This document shows, piece after piece, positions 15,973 to 25,054 of a stretch of DNA of 64,000 nucleotides (positions are counted from its first letter, which is position 1; the number at the start of each line of letters is the position of its first letter). The DNA is from Streptomyces xanthii (GTDB taxonomy: Bacteria > Actinomycetota > Actinomycetes > Streptomycetales > Streptomycetaceae). The notes beneath the pieces are model-generated. The model saw only the letters and a list, made by a program, of their open reading frames with translations, made no database searches and was not told where the DNA came from. The position numbers were made by a program, and so were the translations under genes. The stretch spans positions 7,626,001-7,690,000 of the forward strand of contig NZ_CP061281.1 of assembly GCF_014621695.1 (NCBI RefSeq). Direction: 5' to 3'.

Positions 15973-16707
15973 TCACGCGCCGCTTCGGACCGTGATGTCG
16001 CCGTTGCTGCTCCGCAGCCCGAGGCGGTACTTGCCCGCCGGGTCGTCGGAGACGCCGATGGTCCTGTCCCCGTTGTCCGTGTCCGCCGTCACCTGATAGC
16101 CGGCCTTCGGCAGGGTCAGGGTGATGTCTCCGTTGGAGGTCTGGGCCTGCACGTCCAGCGGGGTCGCCAGGTCGAGCTTGATCGCGCCGTTGGAGGTCTG
16201 TGCCTGGACGCGCGTGCCCTTGATGTCGTCCCCGGTGATCCTGCCGTTGGAGGTCCTCACCTCCACCGCGCCGGAGACGCCGTGCAGCTCGATGCGGCCG
16301 GAGCTGGTGGTCACGTTCACGGCACCCACCTTGTTCAGGTGGACCGCGCCGCTGGACAGCTCCCCGGTCACCGGAATGCCGGCGGGTACGTCGACGGTGT
16401 AGTCGACCGAGCAGCGGCTGCCGCAGCCGCCGAGGATCAGCACGCCGTTCTCGATCCGGTGGGTGGCGTCCCGCGGCTTGTCGTCCCGGTATTCCACCTC
16501 CCGTCGCAGGGACAACTTCCCGCCGTCGTCCGTGCCGTTGACGGTGACACCGCCCGACCCGTTCTCCACCCGCACAGACGTGATCTTCCCCGACAGTGTG
16601 CTGGTGTCCTCGAAGGTCTCGCCCTTGACCAGGCCGCACGCGGCGAGTCCGCCGGCGGTGAGTGCGGCTGCCGCCAAGGCCCCGAGGCGGCGGAGTGCCT
16701 GACGCAT
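15973..16707 (-). CDS. DUF4097-family lipoprotein
   Basis: About 244 aa. The N-terminus (RQALRRLGALAAAALTAGGLAAC) ends in a lipobox, so the protein is likely membrane-anchored outside the cell. The rest is a repetitive beta-solenoid of short strands with recurring TSNGxI/SSGxI turns (TSSGRIEL, TSNGRITG, TSNGAIKL, TSNGDITL, SSNGDITV), the hallmark of DUF4097 proteins. The role of this family is not known; in bacilli relatives are linked to envelope stress. Start chosen at the ATG at 16707 rather than further upstream because it places the signal at the N-terminus. Confidence 0.85.
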   Translation of the reverse strand: MRQALRRLGALAAAALTAGGLAACGLVKGETFEDTSTLSGKITSVRVENGSGGVTVNGTDDGGKLSLRREVEYRDDKPRDATHRIENGVLILGGCGSRCSVDYTVDVPAGIPVTGELSSGAVHLNKVGAVNVTTSSGRIELHGVSGAVEVRTSNGRITGDDIKGTRVQAQTSNGAIKLDLATPLDVQAQTSNGDITLTLPKAGYQVTADTDNGDRTIGVSDDPAGKYRLGLRSSNGDITVRSGA

Positions 16708-16910
16708 GGATGTCCCCCAAGTCTCGTGAGCCGTCTGAACAGGCCCGAAGAAGATGCTGGTTCCGTGCCGGTCTCCGGCGCGACGCACCTCGACGCTATG
16801 GCGGTCGGCTGCACACGACCATGGGGTGTACCCCCGGGTTCAACCAGGGGCTGGCCTCAGCCCGGACGGTCCGGCAGCCTCCAAGTGGCCCAGATCTGGG
16901 GCCTGTTCAT

Positions 16911-17564
16911 TCATTCCGAGGCCCCGATGTCCCGCTTGCGGCGGAAGTAGTCGTTGATGATCACGCGGAACCGGTCGGCGTCCGGCCGCGCCCAGTTGCG
17001 CATGAGCTCACTGCCGAAGGCGATCGAGGTGATCGGCTGCGCGCCGGCCTGCACCATCCGTTCGACTGCGGTGGCGTGCGACACGGGGGAGACGCCTCCT
17101 ACGGCGTCGATGACGGGGTACACCTCGTAGCCCTCGCGGAGCATGTCGAGGGTGGGGAACGCCAGACAGACTTCGGTCCACAGGCCCGCCATGACGATCT
17201 TTTTCCGGCCCGTGGCCTCGATGGCGGCGCGGAAGTCCGCGTCCTCCCACGAGTTGACTCCCGTGCGGTCGATCTCGGGTACGGAGGGCAGTTCACGGGC
17301 GAGTTCGGGGACGGTGCCCTCGTTGACGCCCATGCCGACTCCGACGGTGGAGAGCACGGTGGGAATCTCGTACGCGCGGGCGAGCCGCGCCAGCGTCGTG
17401 GCGCCGAGATCGATCTCGGCGCGGCTGGTGGACCCGATCGTGGCGTACTGGCCCGCCTGATAGTCGATGAGGACCACGGCGCAGTTGTCCGGCGAGAGCA
17501 GATGGTCGCTCAGGGTGTCCCGTACCGGCTCAGGGGATGTCTTGTGCGCGGGGTCGACGGTCAT
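16911..17564 (-). CDS. Isochorismatase-family (cysteine) hydrolase
   Basis: 217 aa, close in layout to YcaC-type hydrolases of the isochorismatase-like superfamily. The catalytic triad can be placed as Asp in VLIDYQAGQY, Lys in GRKKIVMAG and Cys in GLWTEVCLAFP. The full domain is present and the length is normal. Substrate unknown; family members act on amides such as nicotinamide or N-carbamoyl compounds, and many are of unknown function. It is divergent from the PP2C signalling gene with about 215 bp between starts. Confidence 0.87.
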   Translation of the reverse strand: MTVDPAHKTSPEPVRDTLSDHLLSPDNCAVVLIDYQAGQYATIGSTSRAEIDLGATTLARLARAYEIPTVLSTVGVGMGVNEGTVPELARELPSVPEIDRTGVNSWEDADFRAAIEATGRKKIVMAGLWTEVCLAFPTLDMLREGYEVYPVIDAVGGVSPVSHATAVERMVQAGAQPITSIAFGSELMRNWARPDADRFRVIINDYFRRKRDIGASE

Positions 17565-17778
17565 GGTGAGCTTCTCTCTTTACTCGGTGGGGAGTGCGCC
17601 GGGGAGCGGCTTGTGCTGAGCTTGGGGCCGTTGTCGAAGCTGCCACGACCGACACGCCGCCGCACGCAGGTCGTCGCTCGGCCGCCGAGGGGTGCGGTTG
17701 CCCGCCGTCCGCGTGACCCATGCGGTCCCGTGGTGGGAAAGTGGTGGGAGAGGCGGCCTGGAAAGGCAGGTGAACACC

Positions 17779-19482
17779 ATGGTCGAGCCGGTGCCCGGGG
17801 CGTACGAGGACAGCCGGTACGACGAGGCCCGCTCAGCACGTGTGCCGGCGGATCTGGCCTGGCTGAACGCGGCCGGGCGGCAGATCGGGACCACGCTCGA
17901 CCTGCGGCGGACCACGCAGGAGCTGGTCGATTTCGTGGTGCCGGAGTTCGCCGACGGCGCGGCCGTCGACCTGCTCGAATCCGTACTGCGCGGCGCTGAG
18001 GTCGACCGCTGGCGAGGGCCGGGGATGCCGGCCATGCAGGCGATGGCGATCGCCTGGATCCCGCAAGTGCGCATGATCGAGGCGACCCCCGTCGGCAGCG
18101 CGACCTCGTTCGCCGGCTACGGCAGGGACGCTCTGACTTCCGGTGAGCCGGTTCTCGTGTCCCGGGTGACCCCTGAGGACTTCACGAAGATCGCCTCCAC
18201 TCCGAGCGGAGCAGGGCAATTGCGGGCCGCCGGGGTGCACAGCTATCTGGTCGTCCCGGTGATCGCCCGCGGTGTGCTGCTGGGGCTCGCCGACTTCGTG
18301 CGCGCCGGTGACCGGCCGGGTTTCGACCGGGCCGATGTCGCGCTCGCGACCGAACTGCTCGGGAAGGCCGCCGTCGCCTTCGACAACGCGCGCCTGTACC
18401 AGCGGGAGCGTGACACGGTGGTGACGCTCCAGCACAGCCTGCTACCGCGCGAGTCGCCCCTCACCCTTCAGCTGGAGGTCCGGCCCGGCTACCAGCCGGC
18501 CCGCGACCGCCGTGTGGCGGGCGGCGACTGGTTCGACATCGCCGCGCTCCCCGGCGGCCGGACCGCCCTCGTGGTCGGCGACGTGCTCGGCGGCGGCCTG
18601 TCGGCGGCCGCGACCATGGGCCGATTGCGTGGGATCGCCCGCGTCCTGCTCGCCCTGGACACGGTGCCGGAGCGGGTGCTCACCCGGCTGGACCTGGCCG
18701 CGCGTGACCTCGACGAGGAGCAGGTCGCCACCTGCCTGGTCGCTGTCTACGACCCGGCCGACGGCAGCTGTGCGCTGGCCTCCGCCGGGCACCTGCCGCC
18801 CCTCGTGGTCGACCGGGACGGCGACGCCCGCTTCGTCGACCTGCCGGTCGGCGGTCCGATCGGGGCCGGTGCGATCCCGTACGAGGGCGCCCGGATCACG
18901 TTGCCCCAGGGCGCGCGCCTCATGCTGTACACGGACGGCCTCACGAAGACGCGCGGTGGTGACCTGGCCCAGGACCTGGAGCGGCTGCGCCGGACCGCGG
19001 CCGAGATGCCCGCCGGGGCACCGGCACCCGGTGTGGACCAGCTGGCCACACCGGAACGATTCGATGACGCCGTCCTGCTCGTGGCCGACACCCACGACGC
19101 GGCAGAGGACATCCGGATGTGGGAGCTGCCGGCCGACGCGTCGGCCGGCAGCTTCGCGCGGAAGGTCGTGCGCGGGCAGCTGGCCGACTGGGGGCAGCCG
19201 GAGTTGCAGGATTCCGCGGAGCTGGTGGTCAGCGAGATGGTCGGCAACGCCATGCGGTACGGCAGGGGGCCGGGACCGCTCAGACTCGTGCGGCACGGCC
19301 GGGTGATCGTGGAGCTCGCCGACCGGGGCCCCGACCTGCCGCAGATCCAGTTCGCGGCGCCGACCGACGAGGGCGGCCGCGGACTGCAACTGATCAACAT
19401 GCTGTGCCGCCGCTGGGGAGCCTGCCGGACGGCCTACGGCAAATCGGTGTGGGCGGAACTGGACCTGCCGACGGAGCGCTAG
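17779..19482 (+). CDS. GAF - PP2C (SpoIIE) phosphatase - HATPase signalling protein
   Basis: About 567 aa with three modules: a GAF domain (about 40-200), a SpoIIE-type PP2C phosphatase (about 230-430; RRVAGGDWFDIAALPGG, VVGDVLGGGLSAAATMG, DDAVLLV) and a C-terminal HATPase_c anti-sigma-factor-like kinase domain (about 445-560; ELVVSEMVGNAMRYG, DRGPDLP, GRGLQLI). Such Streptomyces proteins combine an RsbU-like phosphatase and an RsbW-like kinase for partner-switching control of sigma factors, with the GAF domain as sensor. Start taken at ATG 17779, with AGG 8 bases upstream; GTG 17770 is possible. No sigma factor or antagonist gene lies next to it. Confidence 0.9.
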   Translation: MVEPVPGAYEDSRYDEARSARVPADLAWLNAAGRQIGTTLDLRRTTQELVDFVVPEFADGAAVDLLESVLRGAEVDRWRGPGMPAMQAMAIAWIPQVRMIEATPVGSATSFAGYGRDALTSGEPVLVSRVTPEDFTKIASTPSGAGQLRAAGVHSYLVVPVIARGVLLGLADFVRAGDRPGFDRADVALATELLGKAAVAFDNARLYQRERDTVVTLQHSLLPRESPLTLQLEVRPGYQPARDRRVAGGDWFDIAALPGGRTALVVGDVLGGGLSAAATMGRLRGIARVLLALDTVPERVLTRLDLAARDLDEEQVATCLVAVYDPADGSCALASAGHLPPLVVDRDGDARFVDLPVGGPIGAGAIPYEGARITLPQGARLMLYTDGLTKTRGGDLAQDLERLRRTAAEMPAGAPAPGVDQLATPERFDDAVLLVADTHDAAEDIRMWELPADASAGSFARKVVRGQLADWGQPELQDSAELVVSEMVGNAMRYGRGPGPLRLVRHGRVIVELADRGPDLPQIQFAAPTDEGGRGLQLINMLCRRWGACRTAYGKSVWAELDLPTER

Positions 19483-19557
19483 CGGTCGACCGGTCGTCCG
19501 CCCCGCTCCCTGAGTGCCGCCCACACCTTGCCTGGTCGTTCGACCGGCTGACCTGCG

Positions 19558-21243
19558 TCAGTCGACGTTGACCCCGGACCAGGCCGCGCGTACCGCGTCG
19601 TACTCGGTGCTGCCGGCTCCGTACAGGTCGCGCGCGGCCATGAGCGTGCCGGTGCGGGCGCCCGCGTAGTCGGTGGTCGACGTGAAGTACGTGGTCAGCG
19701 CCTTGTACCAGATCTGGAGTGCCTTGGCGCGGCCGATGCCGGCGACCTTGGCGCCGTCCGCCGTGGGGGAGTCGTAGGAGACCCCGTTGACGGTCTTGGC
19801 GCCGCTGCCCTCGCTCAGCAGATAGAAGAAGTGGTTGGCGACGCCCGACGAGTGGTGGACGTCGAGGCTGCCGACGCTCGGGCTCCAGTAGTCGGCGGAG
19901 GCGCCGTCCTTGCTGGGCCTGTCCATGTGGCGCAGCGGGGTGCCGTCGCCTTTGAGGTCGATCTTCTCGCCGATGAGGTAGTCACCGGCATCACGGCGGT
20001 TCTTGGCGTAGAACTCCGCGCCGGTGCCCATGATGTCGGAGGTCGCCTCGTTCAGGCCCCCCGATTCGCCGGTGTACTGCAGGCCCGCGGTGCTGTTGGT
20101 GACGCCGTGGGTCATCTCGTGGGCGGCCACGTCCAGTTCGGTCAGCGGGTGGGTGTTGGCCTTGCCGTCGCCGTAGGTCATGCAGAAGCAGCCGTCGTCC
20201 CAGAACGCGTTCTGGTACTGGTCGCCGTAGTGGACGCGGGAGTAGGCGGCCTGGCCGTTGTTCCTGATGCCGAGGCGGCCGAAGGTGTCCTTGTAGAAGT
20301 CCCAGGTCTTCTGGGCGCCGTAGGCGACGTCAACGGCAGCGGTCTGGCCGGTGGCGGAGCCGGAGGCCCTGCCGTCGCCCCAGGTGTTGTCCTTGTCGAT
20401 GAACAGGGATCCGGTCGAAGTGCCGGTCGTGTGCTTCGAGTTGTAGACCTTGTGGCCGCCGCGGGTGGCGTCCTTCAGCTGGTACCGCGAGCCCGACCGG
20501 GCGGTGTTCAGGGCGACCTTGCCCGCGTACTGGCTCCTGCCGGTGCCCGTGGCGGTCACGACGGCCTGGTACTCGAAGAGTTTCTTGCCGGTGGAGGCGT
20601 CGGTGATGACGTACAGCTGGTTGGGGGTGCCGTCGTCCTGGAGGCCGCCGACGACGGTCTCGTAGGCGAGGACGGGCCTGCCGGAGACGTTCCAGATGAC
20701 CTTGCGTGGCGCACCGTCGGCGGTGGTCCGCTCGGAGCCCTGGGCCTCGGCGGCGGACACAGCCTGCTGCTGTGCTCGGTCGGCCGGGACATCCGGAGTC
20801 AGCGTGGCCACCTCCACGGTGCCCTTGCGTGCTCTGGTGACGCCCTTGGAACTGCCCGAGCCGGCGGTGTGGACGACGAGGTCCCCGCCGAGCACCGGGA
20901 TGCCGGAGTAGGTGCGCTCGTAGCGGGTGTGGACGGTGCCGTCGACATCTTGGACGACGCTTTTCACGACGAGCCTCTCGTCGGGGCCGAGGCCTATGCG
21001 GCGCGCGGTGTCGTCGGCGCCGGCCTGCGCCTGACGTATGAGCTCGGCGCGTTCGGCCTCGGTCAGTTCGGCCGGTGCGGCGCCCGGGGAGCCGGCTGTG
21101 GCCGGTGCACCGGGCGAGGTGGAGGGGTCCGGACTGCCGGCGAAGGCGGTGAGGGCCAGGCCGCCCGATATGAGGGTGCCTGCGGAGACCGCGGATATGA
21201 CGGTGAGCTTGGTGCGCGATCGGCGCGAGTGCAGGGGGCTCAC
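19558..21243 (-). CDS. Secreted M4-family (thermolysin-like) zinc metalloprotease
   Basis: 561 aa preproenzyme. It has a Sec signal (about residues 1-35), an FTP/PepSY propeptide to about residue 215, and an M4 catalytic domain. The zinc site is HEMTH near residue 374 with the downstream GLNEATSDIMGT supplying the third ligand; HHSSGVANHFFYLLSEG is the usual substrate-cleft helix region. It degrades extracellular protein and would depend on zinc. GTG start is preceded by a strong AAGGAG. It is monocistronic. Confidence 0.94.
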   Translation of the reverse strand: MSPLHSRRSRTKLTVISAVSAGTLISGGLALTAFAGSPDPSTSPGAPATAGSPGAAPAELTEAERAELIRQAQAGADDTARRIGLGPDERLVVKSVVQDVDGTVHTRYERTYSGIPVLGGDLVVHTAGSGSSKGVTRARKGTVEVATLTPDVPADRAQQQAVSAAEAQGSERTTADGAPRKVIWNVSGRPVLAYETVVGGLQDDGTPNQLYVITDASTGKKLFEYQAVVTATGTGRSQYAGKVALNTARSGSRYQLKDATRGGHKVYNSKHTTGTSTGSLFIDKDNTWGDGRASGSATGQTAAVDVAYGAQKTWDFYKDTFGRLGIRNNGQAAYSRVHYGDQYQNAFWDDGCFCMTYGDGKANTHPLTELDVAAHEMTHGVTNSTAGLQYTGESGGLNEATSDIMGTGAEFYAKNRRDAGDYLIGEKIDLKGDGTPLRHMDRPSKDGASADYWSPSVGSLDVHHSSGVANHFFYLLSEGSGAKTVNGVSYDSPTADGAKVAGIGRAKALQIWYKALTTYFTSTTDYAGARTGTLMAARDLYGAGSTEYDAVRAAWSGVNVD

Positions 21244-21451
21244 TCGAGCTCCTTTTCATGGGGGGAGACGGCCGGCGTGCGTGGCCGGCCTGCGGCGCCC
21301 GGGACAGGGGTGACATCCGGGCCGCGTGAGGTCGACGCTAGTGGCCGCACTCCGGCCCCCGGAACCACACCCTCGTGAAGATCCTGTGACCGAAAGTACG
21401 TGTGACCATGAGAACCAAACCCCATGACGGTTATGCGCCTTTGAAATACCG

Positions 21452-22438
21452 TCAGCTACGGTCTCCTGCGAGTGTGTCCAGGACATCCGCGACCGGCGTG
21501 GGATCCAGAGGGCCGACGTGTGACGCCCTGGGGAAGTCGTGCACGCGGAAGCGGTTGCCGGGTGTGGACGCGTCGGCTTCCGCGATCATCCGGTCCTGGA
21601 GCGCGGTGGCGATCGTACGGTCCCTGCCGAAACGCAGATATGTGCGGGGAACGCGTCCCCAGGTGCCGGCCCGGCCGACCGCCCGTCCGGCATAGGCGGC
21701 GACGGGCTCGTCGGTCTGCATGCCGGCCAGTGTGCGGAGGAATTCGGCGTCGGGGTAGTCCGCGCAGATCATCTCCTTCAGGAGGTCCAACTCGCCGCTG
21801 ACGCCTGTACGGAAGTTCAGCCGAAGGACCGCGAGCCGGTCCGGGTCACCCACCGTCAAGGCCACCGGGCTGACGGCGTTCGCGTTCTCGGGTGCCGCCG
21901 TGCAGGCGTCCGCCGTGGGCAGAGCGCGGCTGGGACAGAACGCCGCCATGTAGCAGATGTGGTGCAGCAGATGCGGGACGGCGTCGGCGACACGGCTGAC
22001 CGACACGCCACCCAGGCTGTGCCCGACCAGCACCACCGGGCCGTTCCTGGCGGCCTGCCGAACGATGCCCGTGACGCGCGCCTCGTAGTCGTCCAGCCCG
22101 AGACCCTTCAGAGGGGAGGGCTCGACCGCCATCGCCGCGAGGTCCTGCCGTTGGTACGACTCCGGCACGAACGCCTCCGCGCCGTGTCGCGGTTGGTCCA
22201 CCATGACCACGCGGTGGCCGCGCAGCGCCAGTTCCCGCGCGATCGGCATCCAGAACGCGCCGGCGCTGTGGGTGCCGTGCACCAGCACGTAAGTGGTGAG
22301 CCCGCGATGCGGGGTCGCGGCGGCGGGGGAGGTTCCGAAGCCGGTGGCCAGCGCCGTGCCTCCCACCGCGAGTCCGAGCTGGCGCAAAGTAGTCCGCCGG
22401 GTGGCACCTTTTCGTTGTGCGTTCGTGTCATCGCTCAT
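21452..22438 (-). CDS. Exported alpha/beta hydrolase (probable Tat signal)
   Basis: About 328 aa. The N-terminus has RRTTLRQLGLAVGGTALATGFG, a twin-arginine-like signal. The core is an EstA/salicylate-esterase-like alpha/beta hydrolase: TYVLVHGTHSAGAFW, nucleophile GHSLGGVS, and a late His in ASHVGPLDP. Related plant-type esterases and Streptomyces proteins hydrolyse small esters; the substrate is not evident. Start chosen at ATG 22438 so that the signal begins the protein. The gene is separated from arsR by about 200 bp with no recognised elements. Confidence 0.85.
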   Translation of the reverse strand: MSDDTNAQRKGATRRTTLRQLGLAVGGTALATGFGTSPAAATPHRGLTTYVLVHGTHSAGAFWMPIARELALRGHRVVMVDQPRHGAEAFVPESYQRQDLAAMAVEPSPLKGLGLDDYEARVTGIVRQAARNGPVVLVGHSLGGVSVSRVADAVPHLLHHICYMAAFCPSRALPTADACTAAPENANAVSPVALTVGDPDRLAVLRLNFRTGVSGELDLLKEMICADYPDAEFLRTLAGMQTDEPVAAYAGRAVGRAGTWGRVPRTYLRFGRDRTIATALQDRMIAEADASTPGNRFRVHDFPRASHVGPLDPTPVADVLDTLAGDRS

Positions 22439-22642
22439 GAACACAACGCTATGAACGGCCTGTTCGGCCCACCATCGGCCCAGCACCCCCGCAGAGGTGG
22501 AACCAGAAACACCCTGCAATGCGGTACCAGATGCCCAGGCGCGAGCCCCGCTGCCGTGGCCGAGGGATGCGGAGGCCATCTGGGCGCGGCCCGGAGTGCC
22601 CCGACGGGTGCCCGGCCGTTCGTGTACGTGAGCCCGCTAGGT

Positions 22643-23017
22643 TCAGCGGGCCGCCGTGGTCAGAAGCTGCCCCATGGCGGCGAGGACGGACGGCTCGACC
22701 CGGTAGTAGACCCAGGTCCCGCGTCGCTCGGACGTGAGCAGACCGGCGTCCTTCAGCTTCTTCAGGTGGTGGGAGACGGTCGGCTGCGAGACGCCCACGT
22801 CGGAGATGTCGCACACGCACGCCTCGCCCCCCTCGTGCGAGGCGACCAGGGAGAACAGCCGCAGCCGCACCGGATCGCCGAGCGCCTTGAACATCTTCGC
22901 GGTCCGCTCGGCCTCCGCGGCGCTCAGGGGGCGCTCGGTCAGCGGCGGGCAGCACGGTGCCGCGGTCTCGTCCGGCTGATTCAGGACGGGCAGCTCCGCA
23001 ACACGAGTATTCGACAT
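22643..23017 (-). CDS. arsR: ArsR/SmtB-family arsenic-responsive repressor
   Basis: 124 aa. A winged helix-turn-helix is seen (KALGDPVRLRLFSL, VSQPTVSHHLKKLKDAGL, RRGTWVYYRVEP). Metalloid-sensing cysteines are in ACVCDIS (Cys67 and Cys69), the classic ELCVCDL site of ArsR, with a Cys-Cys pair at residues 22-23 in an N-terminal extension as a possible further ligand. It should repress itself and the divergent flavoprotein/ArsI genes and release DNA on binding As(III) or a trivalent organoarsenical. Start is ATG 23017; the longer TTG start at 23053 would place the operators inside the gene. Three operator-like repeats lie upstream. Confidence 0.92.
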   Translation of the reverse strand: MSNTRVAELPVLNQPDETAAPCCPPLTERPLSAAEAERTAKMFKALGDPVRLRLFSLVASHEGGEACVCDISDVGVSQPTVSHHLKKLKDAGLLTSERRGTWVYYRVEPSVLAAMGQLLTTAAR

Positions 23018-23079
23018 ACGTCGATATTGACACTTGTCGATGCCGCGTGGCAAGGTCGTCCATATCGACGCCTGTCGAA
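23010..23079. promoter_or_regulatory. Three ArsR-type operator copies (GAC-N4-GTC dyads)
   Basis: Three related dyads of form ATCGAC-N4-GTCGAT: TTCGAC/GTCGAT at 23010-23025 (covering the arsR start codon), ATTGAC/GTCGAT at 23026-23041, and ATCGAC/GTCGAA at 23064-23079. The first two are directly abutting; the third is 22 bp further, 40 bp before the flavoprotein ATG. Each is one mismatch from a perfect dyad. The arrangement is suited to symmetric control of both divergent genes by ArsR dimers. Confidence 0.75.
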
Positions 23080-23118
23080 ACAGTAGTCCGGTGCCCCTGA
23101 CCTGCCCTGGAGAACGTG

Positions 23119-24504
23119 ATGAGTGACAAGAGCGCGCCCGCCTCCCTGCCGACCGTGGTCATCGGTGCCGGCCCCATCGGCCTGGCCGCCGCGGCCAACC
23201 TGGTCGAGCGGGGCCTGGAACCGCTCGTCCTGGAGGCCGGACCGCAGCCCGCGGCGGCGGTCCGCGCATGGGCGCACGTCCGACTCTTCTCCACCTGGGG
23301 CGAGGTCGTGGACCCTGCCGCCGAGAAGCTCCTCGCGCCCACCGGCTGGACCCGTCCCGACCCGGCGACGTATCCGTCCGGCTCCGACTGGGCCGAGCAG
23401 TATCTGCAGCCCCTCGCCGACGCCCTCGGCGACAAGGTCCGCACCGGCGCCACCGTCACCGGGGTCTCGCGCGCGGGCCGGGACCGCATCGTCGACGCCG
23501 ACCGCGACACCCAGCCCTTCGTCGTCCACGTCACGTACGCCGACGGCAGCGAGGAGCGCCTCTTCGCCCGCGCAGTCATCGACGCCTCCGGCACCTGGGC
23601 CACCCCGTCCCCGGCCGGCGGCAGCGGCTTGCCCGCGCTCGGCGAGCGCGCCGCATCCGACCGCATCACCTACCGCGTGCCCGATCTCGACGACCCCGAC
23701 GTCCGGCGCCGCTACGCCGGAAGGCGCACCGCGGTCATCGGCTCCGGTGCCTCCGCGTTCACCGCCCTGGCCGGCCTGGCCCACCTCGCCAAGGCCCCTG
23801 ACGGCGCGGGCACCAAGGGCGTATGGATTCTGCGGCGCGGTATCTCCGGCTCCACCTTCGGTGGTGGCGCCTCCGACCAGCTCCCGGCCCGCGGCGCCCT
23901 CGGCCTGGCCGCGAAGGCGGCTGTCGACGACGGACACGCGGACGCGGTCACCGGCTTCCGCACCGACGCCGTCGAACGCGACGCGGACGGCCGGCTCGTC
24001 CTGGTCGCCGAGGACGGCCGCCGCCTCGACCCGGTCGACGAGGTCGTCGTGCTCACCGGCTTCCGCCCGGACCTGTCCTTCCTCTCCGAGATCCGCCTGC
24101 GCCTGGACGAGCGCCTCGAAGCACCGGTCGAACTGGCACCGCTGATCGACCCGAACCAGCACTCCTGCGGCACCGTCTACCCCCACGGCCACCGCGAGCT
24201 GTCCCACCCGGAAGAGGGCGTCTACCTCGTCGGCATGAAGTCCTACGGCCGCGCCCCGACCTTCCTCGCCCTGACCGGCTACGAGCAGGTCCGCTCCGTT
24301 GTCGCCGCGATCGCCGGGGACACGGACGCGGCCGACCGCGTCGAACTCACCCTCCCCGAGACCGGCGTGTGCGGCGGTGCCGGCCTCTTCGACACCCCGG
24401 CCGCCGAGGAGGAGTCGACGGGCGGCTGCTGCGCACCGGCCCCGGCCCTGATCGAACTCGGCGCCGTCGGCACCCTGCGCGCTCCCGCCTCCGGCGGCTG
24501 CTGA
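23119..24504 (+). CDS. ArsO-like FAD-dependent oxidoreductase of an arsenic module
   Basis: About 461 aa. N-terminal FAD-binding GxGxxG (VVIGAGPIGLAAAANL, residues ~11-26), a second dinucleotide loop (TAVIGSGASAFTAL) and a final YLVGMKSYGRAPTFLALTGYEQVR region as in flavin monooxygenases and thioredoxin-reductase-like proteins found in actinobacterial ars operons (ArsO type). The C-terminus carries cysteines (TGVCGG, GGCCAP, SGGC-end), plausible arsenic ligands. It is divergent from arsR and 41 bp before arsI. It may oxidise a trivalent arsenical with NAD(P)H and O2; the reaction is not established. ATG 23119 chosen for spacing to GGAG; a GTG lies 3 bases earlier. Confidence 0.85.
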   Translation: MSDKSAPASLPTVVIGAGPIGLAAAANLVERGLEPLVLEAGPQPAAAVRAWAHVRLFSTWGEVVDPAAEKLLAPTGWTRPDPATYPSGSDWAEQYLQPLADALGDKVRTGATVTGVSRAGRDRIVDADRDTQPFVVHVTYADGSEERLFARAVIDASGTWATPSPAGGSGLPALGERAASDRITYRVPDLDDPDVRRRYAGRRTAVIGSGASAFTALAGLAHLAKAPDGAGTKGVWILRRGISGSTFGGGASDQLPARGALGLAAKAAVDDGHADAVTGFRTDAVERDADGRLVLVAEDGRRLDPVDEVVVLTGFRPDLSFLSEIRLRLDERLEAPVELAPLIDPNQHSCGTVYPHGHRELSHPEEGVYLVGMKSYGRAPTFLALTGYEQVRSVVAAIAGDTDAADRVELTLPETGVCGGAGLFDTPAAEEESTGGCCAPAPALIELGAVGTLRAPASGGC

Positions 24505-24545
24505 CCGTCACCGTCCCATCCGCGCTCCACGACAGGAGGACCACC

Positions 24546-24989
24546 ATGTCCCGTGTGCAACTGGCTCTGCGCGTACCCGACCTCGACGCCTCGATCGCCT
24601 TCTACAGCAAGCTGTTCCACACCCAGCCGGCCAAACTCCGCGACGGCTATGCCAACTTCGCCCTCGCCGAGCCCCCGCTCAAACTCGTCCTGATCCAGGG
24701 CGAGCCCGGGCAGGACACGCACATGGACCACCTCGGCATTGAGGTCGCCTCGGCCGCAGACGTCCACGCCGCCACCGTCCGCCTGGCCGGCGAAGGGCTC
24801 GACACCACCGTCGAGAACGACACCACCTGCTGCTACGCCCTCCAGGACAAGGTCTGGGTCCACGGGCCCGGACAGGAGCCCTGGGAGGTCTACGTCGTCA
24901 AGGCCGACGCCGACCGCCTGGCCAGGCCGACCTCCAGTGCCTGCTGCGACGGCCCGGACCAGACGGCGGCAACGTCCAGCTGCTGCTGA
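24546..24989 (+). CDS. arsI: ArsI-type C-As lyase (VOC family)
   Basis: 147 aa, vicinal-oxygen-chelate fold. ArsI cleaves the carbon-arsenic bond of trivalent organoarsenicals such as methylarsenite, giving As(III). Metal-site residues fit: Gln5, His62 (MDHLG) and Glu114 (PWEVYVV), and the vicinal arsenic-binding pair Cys95-Cys96 (TTCCYA) is present. The C-terminal tail has two more Cys-Cys pairs (ACCDG, SSCC-end). Start is the ATG behind a strong AGGAGG. It follows the flavoprotein gene in the same ArsR-controlled unit. The related name CadI is used for similar proteins, but the residue set favours ArsI. Confidence 0.88.
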   Translation: MSRVQLALRVPDLDASIAFYSKLFHTQPAKLRDGYANFALAEPPLKLVLIQGEPGQDTHMDHLGIEVASAADVHAATVRLAGEGLDTTVENDTTCCYALQDKVWVHGPGQEPWEVYVVKADADRLARPTSSACCDGPDQTAATSSCC

Positions 24990-25054
24990 CGACAACGCCA
25001 CCGACGTCGCCACGGACGTCGCCCAACACCCCGCCCGGACACCGGAATCAGGCG

